A stretch of 52,522 bases of DNA from Evansella tamaricis. GTDB taxonomy: Bacteria > Bacillota > Bacilli > Bacillales > Salisediminibacteriaceae. The stretch covers positions 1 to 52,522 of the forward strand of contig NZ_JAHQCS010000135.1 of assembly GCF_019042215.1 (NCBI RefSeq), read 5' to 3'. The position numbers and the translations under genes were made by a program. A model generated the notes under the pieces. That model saw only the letters and a program-made list of their open reading frames with translations, ran no database searches and was not told the origin of the DNA. How positions within the stretch are numbered: the first letter of the stretch is position 1; every line of letters starts with the position of its first letter. Shown here piece after piece: positions 1 through 7,332 of the stretch.

Positions 1-72
1 GCTTTCCTGTAAAGCACGGAAGGTAATTCTTTCTATCTCTTTCATTGTGATGTTAGGTATGGTATCTTTCAT
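1..72 (-). CDS. Transposase N-terminus, probable ISLre2 family (runs off window edge)
   Basis: An ATG at 72 on the minus strand opens a frame with no stop up to the window edge, giving 24 residues. The ribosome binding site AGAAAGGA sits 8 bases upstream. The residues around ERITFRALQES resemble my recollection of the start of ISLre2-family transposases. Only the extreme N-terminus is visible, so the family call is tentative. A dispersed repeat follows immediately on the other side. Confidence 0.45.
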   Translation of the reverse strand, partial: MKDTIPNITMKEIERITFRALQES

Positions 73-149
73 AGTAAGGGTCCTTTCTCTTTGTAAAGTT
101 GGTTCTTGGTCGTTACTTACTATACAAAAAGAGGATCCTTTTTTCATGT

Positions 150-540
150 GATGTGCTCACACCTACCGCGCTTTCGCTTGGTGTCCTTGGTCACGGGCGA
201 AAGTCACTGCCTCTTCCTCTACTAAGTATCGCTCTGAAGAGTATCCGTCCATCGGGCAAAGCGCCACGTCCTGTGGCATGCCCGATATTAGGACGTCCTG
301 TCCGTTGAGGCAACTCGAAGCATATTCGAAGGGCAGCATCGCTCGCGTGCTGCCACTGAAGTAAACGCTCGTTGGACAGCGAATTCGATGAAGAGTTGAC
401 AGAAGCTGCTTTTTGGCTTCCTTGTGCTCCTGCGATTACTCGTCGTAAGGCAGCAAGGATGCAACTCATGTAGCAGCCTGCCTGAAGTGATCTGAGCCCG
501 TAGGCGCTGGAGCTAGACATTGCCCGAAGATGTAAAAACT
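150..540. repeat. Dispersed modular repeat, longest copy, with a unique internal segment
   Basis: This stretch holds the block GCCACGTCCTGTGGCATGCC and neighbouring bases that recur near 35150 and 39600, followed by the GGAGCTAGAC module also found near 15080, 35250 and 39475. About 370-500 is more GC-rich and does not recur elsewhere in the window. A 109-codon minus frame (191-520) crosses it but looks fortuitous because it spans repeat modules. No gene is called in 73-603. Confidence 0.7.
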
Positions 541-549
541 TCTACATTC

Positions 550-582
550 TAAAAAAACGCATGACTTTAATTTGTCATGCGT
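550..582 (-). terminator. Rho-independent terminator of the LysM/SleB hydrolase gene
   Basis: Nine-base arms ACGCATGAC/GTCATGCGT (557-565 and 574-582) are followed on the minus strand by a run of T. Confidence 0.85.
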
Positions 583-603
583 GCATAGGACTCGATACAG
601 TAA

Positions 604-1845
604 CTAATAGGCGAAAACATGGTTTCCAATAGTGGTGGAAACTGTTCTAGTACGTATCCAAGTATCTCCTGTTTTTGCCGGATTATAAAAGTATAGTGAG
701 CCGTTGGTAGGGTCTTCACCATTTGCCGCTCTAATAGCCGCTTCCATGTTTCTAGAATCCGGAGTTGCATTATTTAATGATCCATTACTAGCTGGTGTAA
801 ATTGAAAAATTCCATTAGAACGCTCAAATAATACTTCCCTAACGGTATTGGGGAAAAGGCTACTTTTAACACGATTCATAATCACTGCACCAACAGCAAT
901 CTGACCAGCTAACGATTCCCCTCTAGATTCAGCGTGGATCATTTTGGCAAGCCACTCCAGCTCCGCCTGTGTTATCGATGATACTTGTTGAGTATCTGGA
1001 CTTGAAACTGGTTGTGCCACTGAACCTTGTGCTGGAACAGTAAGTCGTTGCCCTATCTGCAAAACATTAGATGTTAAATTATTCATTTGGAGAATTTCAT
1101 CTACTGTTGTTCCAAAACGATTGGCAATTCTCCATAAATTATCACCTGCCACAACGGTATAGACTTCCGTTTGTACAGTTGGTGAGTTAGTCTGAGTTGG
1201 ATGTGATCCCGTTCCCATAGTTGGTACTTCTAGTCTCTGACCAATTTGAAGAACATCGGTTCTAAGATTATTCATCTTCATGAGATTATCAACATTTGTA
1301 CCAAAACGATTGGCAATTCTCCATAATGTATCTCCTGCCACAACTTTATATTCTGTCTTCACAGCTTGCGTACCGTTCTGGGAAGATGGAACTGCTGCAT
1401 TCCTATTAGGAACATTTAACTGTTGTCCTATTTGTAGTACATCAGTCCTCAGTTGATTCATTGTCTTAATCTCATCCACCGATGTTCCGTACCGGGTTGA
1501 GATATTCCATAAAGTATCACCTGAAACCACTGTGTGTATCGACGTGGTTTGTGTTTGAGCTTGAGCATTACTCTCCCCTGCCGCTTCTGCAGTATTTGCC
1601 GAAAACATTCCTGCAAAACCTAGTGTACTCACTATAATTGCGCTAGCAGTTATCTTAATCGATCTAATATGGATGTCGGGAAACCTTTTTTTTATGTATT
1701 GAAGTGCTTTCCCTTCTGGCACATCCTTATCGGTTTCTAATGTCCCCAATTCCTTTGAAAACTCCACATTATCATTATTGAAGTAGAGTACAATTTCATA
1801 TCCTGAATCCATTTTCTTCACTTTATAATGAGTGAATGGTTCCAT
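604..1845 (-). CDS. Cell wall hydrolase with three LysM domains and a SleB-type (Hydrolase_2) domain
   Basis: Probable peptidoglycan hydrolase acting at the cell wall or spore cortex. About residues 1-60 form a charged cytoplasmic-looking domain, 63-88 a membrane segment ending in an Ala-rich region, then three LysM repeats at roughly 103-146, 165-208 and 228-271, separated by Ser/Thr/Gln linkers. The C-terminal 120 residues match the SleB/CwlJ hydrolase fold (LAKMIHAESRGE, then IFQFTP). I chose ATG 1845 because AGGTGGTGA lies 6-7 bases upstream; GTG codons at 1857 and 1854 overlap that site. The N-terminal domain ahead of the membrane segment is atypical for secreted LysM proteins. The gene stands alone and ends at a strong hairpin. 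Confidence 0.85.
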   Translation of the reverse strand: MEPFTHYKVKKMDSGYEIVLYFNNDNVEFSKELGTLETDKDVPEGKALQYIKKRFPDIHIRSIKITASAIIVSTLGFAGMFSANTAEAAGESNAQAQTQTTSIHTVVSGDTLWNISTRYGTSVDEIKTMNQLRTDVLQIGQQLNVPNRNAAVPSSQNGTQAVKTEYKVVAGDTLWRIANRFGTNVDNLMKMNNLRTDVLQIGQRLEVPTMGTGSHPTQTNSPTVQTEVYTVVAGDNLWRIANRFGTTVDEILQMNNLTSNVLQIGQRLTVPAQGSVAQPVSSPDTQQVSSITQAELEWLAKMIHAESRGESLAGQIAVGAVIMNRVKSSLFPNTVREVLFERSNGIFQFTPASNGSLNNATPDSRNMEAAIRAANGEDPTNGSLYFYNPAKTGDTWIRTRTVSTTIGNHVFAY

Positions 1846-2012
1846 TTCTATCACCACCTAGTTTTAAGGTGCCCATTCTCTGTCATTTTACGAATTTTTT
1901 CATACTCTTGTTCGATTTCAGGAAAATTCAAGACCCTTCCGGGAAGGATAAAATAAAAAAATGTAGAAGTGTATGTGGAGACTTTTAAGAAGTGTTGATT
2001 GGAGTGGCTACT

Positions 2013-2738
2013 ATGCTGGAAAAAATGCTCGATCCAACGGCGTTTAGAGATCCATCCCTATTTTTATCCACGGCCCACCTTATTGTACTAGGGCTATTCA
2101 TTTTTTCTGTCCTTTGGCTATTCTTTCACCGGGAAAAAGAATACATGAAAACCATCCGCTGGGTTTTATTTGGAATATTAGTTGTATCAGAGATTACTTT
2201 GATCATCTGGACAGTAACTTTTGATCTTTGGAATGTTAGAAACAACCTTCCTCTACATTTATGTACCATAAGCCTTATCCTGTCTTGTTATATGCTTTGG
2301 AAAAAATCATATCCTGTATTTGAAATCATTTATTTTTTTGGGATTGGCGGAGCATTGCAGGCTTTACTGACACCTGATTTATTTTATACCTTTCCCCATT
2401 TCCGATTTTTCCATTTCTTTCTGGCTCATATTGCTATCATATTGGCTATTCTTTACATGATCTTTGTCCTCCATTTCCGAATCACCTTTCAATCAGCGGC
2501 CAAATCATTTTTAATATTAAACGGGGTTGCACTGCTTGTTTTCTGGATTAATCAGGCAATCGGGTCAAATTATATGTTCTTGGCGAGAAAACCAGCTGGT
2601 CCCAGCATTCTGGACTTCCTAGGACCATATCCATGGTACATTCTTTCCCTTGAAGCAATCGTCATTGGTATGTTTATCCTTTTATACTTACCGTTCTATT
2701 TTTGGAATAAGAAGATTACGAACGAACACCAGAAATAG
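2013..2738 (+). CDS. TIGR02206 / YwaF-type integral membrane protein
   Basis: About 241 residues with six or seven hydrophobic segments and little soluble sequence. Conserved-looking polar positions are N-L-P-L-H-L-C in one helix and GPYPWY near the C-terminus, which are familiar from the YwaF/TIGR02206 family of unknown function. ATG 2013 is preferred because GGAGTGG lies about 6 bases upstream; the longer GTG start at 1992 has no clear ribosome binding site. It is transcribed away from the LysM hydrolase gene, so the two share a short divergent promoter region. The substrate or role is unknown. Confidence 0.75.
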   Translation: MLEKMLDPTAFRDPSLFLSTAHLIVLGLFIFSVLWLFFHREKEYMKTIRWVLFGILVVSEITLIIWTVTFDLWNVRNNLPLHLCTISLILSCYMLWKKSYPVFEIIYFFGIGGALQALLTPDLFYTFPHFRFFHFFLAHIAIILAILYMIFVLHFRITFQSAAKSFLILNGVALLVFWINQAIGSNYMFLARKPAGPSILDFLGPYPWYILSLEAIVIGMFILLYLPFYFWNKKITNEHQK

Positions 2739-2747
2739 GATAAACAA

Positions 2748-2786
2748 AAAAGAGTCATTACTTATAGTAGTAACAACCCTTTTTCA
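2748..2786 (+). terminator. Possible weak terminator after the YwaF-type gene
   Basis: Imperfect arms around AGAGTCATTACT and AGTAACAACCCTT are followed by TTTTT. The stem has internal mismatches, so this is a weak call. Confidence 0.4.
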
Positions 2787-2825
2787 CAGTATAAATATTT
2801 TAAACCCCTGATTTCGATACATTCA

Positions 2826-3104
2826 TTAAGTTTGATCATTTATGGTGTCATCATTTTCCTTTTGTTTCTTTGAGTAGATGGCATGTATTCCGGCGATGTT
2901 CACACCTTGGTCAATTAAGGATTTTATTTCCAGTAAAACTTCAATATCCTTTAATGAGAATATTCGTTGATTTCCCTTGTTTCTTTCAGGGGCAATGAGG
3001 CCTTGTTCCTCATAATAGCGTATTTGCCGTGCAGATAGATTTGTTATTTCTTGTACAATGCTAATAGGGAATATAGCTAAAGTATGGGGAATTTTGACAA
3101 TCAC
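2826..3104 (-). CDS. Short GlnR/TnrA-like MerR-family regulator
   Basis: A MerR-type winged helix: ISIVQEITNLSARQIRYYEE, then GLIAPERNKGNQR and a helix ending EIKSLIDQGVNIAGI. This pattern closely follows GlnR, the Bacillus glutamine synthetase repressor, more than other MerR proteins. Only about 20 residues follow the DNA-binding domain, so the C-terminal region by which GlnR senses glutamine synthetase is short or missing. I prefer GTG 3104 because AGGAAGAGG lies 6 bases upstream; ATG 3128, abutting the preceding stop, is the alternative. It is the last gene of the amt operon, which itself carries a GlnR-type box, suggesting autoregulation (inference). Confidence 0.8.
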   Translation of the reverse strand: MIVKIPHTLAIFPISIVQEITNLSARQIRYYEEQGLIAPERNKGNQRIFSLKDIEVLLEIKSLIDQGVNIAGIHAIYSKKQKENDDTINDQT

Positions 3105-3128
3105 TACCACCCTCTTCCTAAATGACAT

Positions 3129-3857
3129 CTACCTGTTTTTGGCTAGATACGTATATACATCCCTTAAATGATGAAAACCTAACTCTTGTATTCTTTTTAG
3201 GCTCTCTGCCCATAAACTGGCTGTAGCTATTGCATCATGAAGGGCATGATGCCGTGTTTCAATTTCAATTCCGTAATGGCTACAACATTCATCAAGAGTG
3301 ACAAGCGAGACTGCTGGTACTGCGATTTTTGTAAGAAATGTCGTGTCCACAATACGATGTTCAAATGCCGTTCGAAGGATAGACCTGGAAAAGTGTTGCA
3401 TAAAATTTCGTTCATGGCCTGCATGATGTGCCACTAAGGTATCACGTTGAATGTATTTATAAAAATCATTTAATACCTTTTCAACTGGTGGTGCTCCTTC
3501 TAATTGTTCTTTTGTAATACCTGTCAAGTCCACTATTTCTTTTGGTGGAGATTCATCGCTTTGAATTAATGAATAAAATGTATTATCCTTCTTCACCTCT
3601 GTACCTTCTACTTTAACAGCACCAACAGACAAAATTTTATCTCCTCTGTTTGGGTAAAAACCAGTGGTTTCCAAATCAAAAACAACAACATTTAATTCTT
3701 TAAAAGGAACCTCCAACGTATCTTCTTTTTTCATTTCACGTTGCAGTTGCCGAATATATGCAATTTGTTTTGCATCCGACTGATTCATAACTGATGTATA
3801 GGTTGAAGGGCTTATTCTATCTGTCAGTTGTTTTAAAAACTGGACCATAGGATTCAT
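3129..3857 (-). CDS. DnaQ/PolC-epsilon-like 3'-5' exonuclease domain protein
   Basis: A DEDDh exonuclease: DLETTG (motif I), a central region with GITKEQLEGAPPV and LVAHHAGHERNFM (motif II, with Glu-Arg-Asn in place of the usual Phe-Asp), and HHALHDAIATA (motif III). About 65 residues precede the exonuclease domain and look helical. The start at ATG 3857 overlaps the stop of the upstream DUF294 gene as ATGA, with AGGTG six bases ahead, so the two are translationally coupled. Pairing of this exonuclease type with DUF294 proteins is common in bacteria. The substrate is unknown, and repair or nucleotide-second-messenger turnover are both possible. Confidence 0.85.
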   Translation of the reverse strand: MNPMVQFLKQLTDRISPSTYTSVMNQSDAKQIAYIRQLQREMKKEDTLEVPFKELNVVVFDLETTGFYPNRGDKILSVGAVKVEGTEVKKDNTFYSLIQSDESPPKEIVDLTGITKEQLEGAPPVEKVLNDFYKYIQRDTLVAHHAGHERNFMQHFSRSILRTAFEHRIVDTTFLTKIAVPAVSLVTLDECCSHYGIEIETRHHALHDAIATASLWAESLKRIQELGFHHLRDVYTYLAKNR

Positions 3858-4819
3858 TGATGACACCTATTTTCTATTATTGCTTTTGTTTTCATGAAAA
3901 GATCACGGCCATGTCTGGCTATGTTTTTCAATTCCTGCTTATCTGACCCCGTTAATATCTTTAATTCCAAATAATGGACACCTTCATAATCTGCAGCATT
4001 TTGTTGAAAGATAACTCGAAGGTGTAACAGTCGAATAAAATCTTCTTTATATTTTTTTATCTCTTCATAACGAGAAGGTAATTGATCAAAGCGGTCAATG
4101 GTGGACGAGGAATAAATTTCTTCTACATATGCTAACAGACGTAATGAATTGACATATGGAAAAAAAATGGCCTGCTTTAAATTAATCTTGCCCGCATTAG
4201 ATCCATATTGTTCAGGAAGAAACTGGCCAAATACTCCTGTTGCCTTAGGGATTTTTCCAACATTTTCGTATAGCCTGTAATATAAATGGGGATTTTCCCT
4301 TAATTTTTGAAAGACTTCCTTTTTTAAATCATGTAGAAGGGTTTCCTCACCTGTCAATACACGGGAGTCGAAAAAAATAGAAAAGTTTCTTAATGTCTCC
4401 CATTTATCTTCCGTTAACCAATCTAAAAGCTGTTCATTCCAGTCTTTTATGGACTTACACCATTGTTCGTTCGATGACATTACCTTTCCATCACAAGGTT
4501 CATATCCTACATTAGATAATGCATGTGTGATTTCAGTACCTACCTTCATAAAATAGGACTGATAGTCATTGGATCCGTCATAAATGATTCCATGATCCTG
4601 ATCACTCCAAACCAATTGCTCAGACCTTCCTGCACTTCCCATCACAATGAAAGCAAAGCGAGTAGGGGGTGGCCCCCACTCACTTTCTACTTTCTGAATG
4701 GCGATTTGGATAGAATTACTCATTAGTTGATCATGAAAATCATTAAGTTTAAAATGATCATTCGATACGAGTTTTATTGTGGAATTACGCCAGTTCTTTA
4801 ACTCCGTATAACTATTCAC
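3854..4819 (-). CDS. DUF294 (GlnD-like) nucleotidyltransferase domain protein
   Basis: The nucleotidyltransferase signature GSAGRSEQ followed by SDQDHGIIY is clear at about residues 60-80, and the helical C-terminal half matches the DUF294 C-terminal domain. Many relatives carry cyclic-nucleotide and CBS domains in front; this protein (321 residues) lacks them. GTG 4819 is the start, with GGGGAG upstream. It lies 39 bases after amt in the same operon. GlnD-type enzymes modify PII proteins, but no PII gene is present here, so the target is open. A role in nitrogen signalling is inferred from the neighbours only. Confidence 0.85.
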   Translation of the reverse strand: MNSYTELKNWRNSTIKLVSNDHFKLNDFHDQLMSNSIQIAIQKVESEWGPPPTRFAFIVMGSAGRSEQLVWSDQDHGIIYDGSNDYQSYFMKVGTEITHALSNVGYEPCDGKVMSSNEQWCKSIKDWNEQLLDWLTEDKWETLRNFSIFFDSRVLTGEETLLHDLKKEVFQKLRENPHLYYRLYENVGKIPKATGVFGQFLPEQYGSNAGKINLKQAIFFPYVNSLRLLAYVEEIYSSSTIDRFDQLPSRYEEIKKYKEDFIRLLHLRVIFQQNAADYEGVHYLELKILTGSDKQELKNIARHGRDLFMKTKAIIENRCHQ

Positions 4820-4858
4820 AACTTCTGTCTCCCCATGTCTAATGGTTTAATAGACCAA

Positions 4859-6127
4859 TTACGCCCCTTTTGTCTCATCATTTGAAGGCATGTTTTCAGG
4901 GTATCCATAACTTCCGTGTTCACTTAAATCAAGACCAACAATTTCTTCTTCTTCAGATACTCGAAGTCCGCCTAATACTTTATCCAATACTTTCAAGAGA
5001 ACAAATGCCACAACGAAAGCGTAAAGACCACTAGCTACAACACCAAGTACTTGAACACCTAGTTGCCCAAATCCGCCTCCATAGAATAAACCAGGTGCTC
5101 CCCAGCCAACACCAGAAGAGAAGGCAGGTACTGCAAATAGTCCGCAGGCAATTGTACCCCAAACCCCAACGGTACCATGGACAGATAATGCAAAGATAGG
5201 ATCATCAATCTTAGCTCTATCAAACAACTTCATACTGAATACTACCATTACACCACCAACAAGACCGATAATAACTGCAGCCCAAGGTTCAACGAAACCT
5301 GCAGGTGCTGTGATTGCAACTAAACCAGCTAATGCCCCATTTAATGTTGTCGGAACATCTGCCTTACCTGTTAATGCATATACTGTTGCCATTGCAGCAA
5401 CTGCACCAGCAGCAGCAGCTAATTGTGTATTAAGAATAACGAATCCAAAGAATGCATCTGCAACTTCAAATGTACTTGCGCCGTTAAAACCAAACCAACC
5501 TACCCATAGTAATAAAACACCTAATGCAGTATAAACTTGGTTGTGACCAGCAATGTCATTAGAAGAACCGTCTTTGTTAAATTTGCCAATACGCGGTTTT
5601 AAGATGATTGTTGCCGCTAATGCTGCCATTGCACCAGTTAAGTGAACTACTGTTGAACCTGCAAAGTCTTGTTTTCCAAGTTCTGCTAACCAACCGTCAC
5701 CCCAAGTCCAGTGAGCAACTACCGGATAAATAAGTGCAGAGAATAATACTGCGAAAATAACATAAGCTGATAATTTAGCACGTTCTGCAAACCCACCAAA
5801 CATAATTGTCATTGCGATTAGAGCGAACATCATTTGGAACATAAAGTCTACAGCTGGAGATAACCCTTCCCCATCAAATGATGCATCTCCAAAGAAGAAA
5901 TCAGATAAACCAATAAACAAGTTCCCTTCCCCGTAAATGAATCCCCAACCAACTGCCCAGAAGACTAATGCCCCAATACCAGCAGTGAAAATTGTTTTAC
6001 CGGCGATGTGACCAGCATTTTTCATCCTAGTGGATCCTGCTTCTAGTAAAATAAATCCTCCTAGCATAAGTAAAACTAAAAATGTACCAATGATTACCCA
6101 CAAATTATCCATTAAAGCTATTTCCAT
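4859..6127 (-). CDS. amt: Ammonium transporter (Amt/NrgA family)
   Basis: A 422-residue membrane protein with about eleven transmembrane segments, the usual length for Amt. Family landmarks include LLMLGGFILLEAGSTRMKN near the N-terminus, VVHLTGAMAALAA, and the twin-His region LSVHGTVGVWG. The C-terminal tail is cytoplasmic and acidic. It carries NH3/NH4+ into the cell under nitrogen limitation. ATG 6127 has GGGAG 8 bases upstream. It is the first gene of an operon with DUF294, exonuclease and a GlnR-like regulator, and a consensus GlnR/TnrA box lies in its leader. The usual partner glnK/nrgB (PII) is absent. Confidence 0.95.
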   Translation of the reverse strand: MEIALMDNLWVIIGTFLVLLMLGGFILLEAGSTRMKNAGHIAGKTIFTAGIGALVFWAVGWGFIYGEGNLFIGLSDFFFGDASFDGEGLSPAVDFMFQMMFALIAMTIMFGGFAERAKLSAYVIFAVLFSALIYPVVAHWTWGDGWLAELGKQDFAGSTVVHLTGAMAALAATIILKPRIGKFNKDGSSNDIAGHNQVYTALGVLLLWVGWFGFNGASTFEVADAFFGFVILNTQLAAAAGAVAAMATVYALTGKADVPTTLNGALAGLVAITAPAGFVEPWAAVIIGLVGGVMVVFSMKLFDRAKIDDPIFALSVHGTVGVWGTIACGLFAVPAFSSGVGWGAPGLFYGGGFGQLGVQVLGVVASGLYAFVVAFVLLKVLDKVLGGLRVSEEEEIVGLDLSEHGSYGYPENMPSNDETKGA

Positions 6128-6146
6128 TCTAACATCTCCCTTTCTG

Positions 6147-6163
6147 TGTTAATGTAGTTAACA
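6147..6163 (-). promoter_or_regulatory. GlnR/TnrA box ahead of amt
   Basis: The minus-strand sequence TGTTAACTACATTAACA fits the TGTNA-N7-TNACA consensus with no mismatch. It sits downstream of the predicted -10, a repressing (GlnR-like) position rather than the activating position TnrA uses at nrgAB. Confidence 0.8.
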
Positions 6164-6179
6164 TCTCTTGTTAACTGTT

Positions 6180-6207
6180 ATTATACTTACCTAATTTTCA
6201 GAAACAA
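6180..6207 (-). promoter_or_regulatory. Predicted sigma-A promoter of the amt operon
   Basis: On the minus strand, TTGTTT (6202-6207), a 16-base spacer and TATAAT (6180-6185). The rest of the gap 6128-6542 holds the GlnR box, a palindrome at 6283-6302 and a terminator at 6443-6485. Confidence 0.6.
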
Positions 6208-6282
6208 CGAACTTGTAAGAAAATCTGACACACTAATTGGATGAACTATTTTTTATATTCAGAAAACACCCAGATGCTTTGT

Positions 6283-6302
6283 GTATGTAAGGGTTTACAT
6301 AC
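6283..6302. repeat. Palindrome upstream of the amt promoter
   Basis: Perfect 8-base arms GTATGTAA and TTACATAC with loop GGGT, about 75 bases upstream of the amt -35. It could be an operator. It does not fit the GlnR/TnrA spacing. Confidence 0.5.
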
Positions 6303-6442
6303 ATACACAAATAATCTTTTCACAATTTATTCTGTCAACGGCTTTTGTAATGAGTTCGTGAAGGATTAAATAAATTATATTAAAATATCCTTGGCTTCTG
6401 GTTCATAATCTTTCTCATTTCATTGTTTCTATTGTCAGAAAG

Positions 6443-6485
6443 AAAAAAACACACCTTAAAAGTTAGTACTCTAACTTTTAAGGTG
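6443..6485 (-). terminator. Strong terminator of the ATC-hydrolase-like operon
   Basis: Perfect 15-base arms (6452-6466 and 6471-6485) with a 4-base loop, followed on the minus strand by TGTG and seven T. Confidence 0.95.
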
Positions 6486-6542
6486 CAGTAATGTTCATAT
6501 TTACTTAAAATTGTCTTTTAAATATGCATCAGTATAATTAGA

Positions 6543-7283
6543 CTAACTCTGTTCCTTTCCATTCATTTGAAAACGAAAGTGACAAACCCCTTCACCTTTT
6601 TTTAAAATGTATTGATCATGGATCACTTCAAAATTTGGATTAAAACCTTTAGCAATTGCAGGATCAATCATATGGCAGTAAAGAATTCCATATTCCTCCA
6701 TACCTTCTTTCTTCCATTGGTCAGCAAAAGCACACTTCGTAAAGGTTTGTTCAATTTCTGTCGGATAAAATAATGTCTCATACTCAAATAATTCACTTCT
6801 ACCCATATCATAATTGGACAAGTAATTACCCTTCTCGTTCGATTCTCCTGCGAACTTAGCACGCTTTGCAATTCCCTGCCCACGCTCATGACCAAAATTC
6901 CAAACCCCTTGCTTCACACTTTCTTCTCCTTCTATGCCAAACCTGTCAACTACTGCTTTTGAGATGTATCCAAACATCTTTGCCATGATAGAATACATAT
7001 TTAGTGGTTCAGTACCTTGTTTTTCCATGTAATCTGAATAGTTGGAGTAAGTATGTTTTACTTCATCTGATTGTAATAATGTCTTGTGGTCAAATGAAAA
7101 CTCGTGACGGTTCGAATTATATAGTCCTTTATTGAATGCATTAATCCCAATGGCAACCGTTTCCCTTCCTTTTTCCCCAAAAGCTTCTGTTACAGAATTC
7201 AAAACATGACTATATAACTTTGTTGTGATTTCGTACATCGTTATAGGTTTTAAGCCTTCTGTATTCCCCTGAAACTGGCTCAC
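6543..7283 (-). CDS. L-2-amino-thiazoline-4-carboxylic acid hydrolase-like protein
   Basis: A 246-residue soluble protein matching the ATC hydrolase family (PF14196), judged from the paired N-terminal helices (MYEITTKLYSHV, MYSIMAKMFGYI) and the C-terminal core with C184 in KCAFADQW and C203-H204-x-x-D207 in YCHMIDPAIAKGFNP. In Pseudomonas, ATC hydrolase opens the thiazoline ring to give N-carbamoyl-L-cysteine. The GTG start at 7283 has AGGGG upstream. It lies 49 bases after an N-carbamoyl amino acid hydrolase-like gene, which is the next enzyme of that route. Substrate assignment is inference; many family members are uncharacterised. Confidence 0.75.
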   Translation of the reverse strand: MSQFQGNTEGLKPITMYEITTKLYSHVLNSVTEAFGEKGRETVAIGINAFNKGLYNSNRHEFSFDHKTLLQSDEVKHTYSNYSDYMEKQGTEPLNMYSIMAKMFGYISKAVVDRFGIEGEESVKQGVWNFGHERGQGIAKRAKFAGESNEKGNYLSNYDMGRSELFEYETLFYPTEIEQTFTKCAFADQWKKEGMEEYGILYCHMIDPAIAKGFNPNFEVIHDQYILKKGEGVCHFRFQMNGKEQS

Positions 7284-7332
7284 GATTTCCCACCCCTTTT
7301 AAACAATTTGAAATAAGTTCTAACCTTTTTCA

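Noticed and set aside
191-520. 109-residue minus-strand open frame
   Set aside because: It spans modules of the dispersed repeat, has no ribosome binding site and matches no family I know.
1992-2012. GTG 1992 as the start of the YwaF-type gene
   Set aside because: No ribosome binding site; GGAGTGG is positioned for ATG 2013.
3227-3437. Small open frames on both strands inside the exonuclease gene
   Set aside because: They are shadows of the DEDDh exonuclease coding sequence, which has all its motifs in frame.
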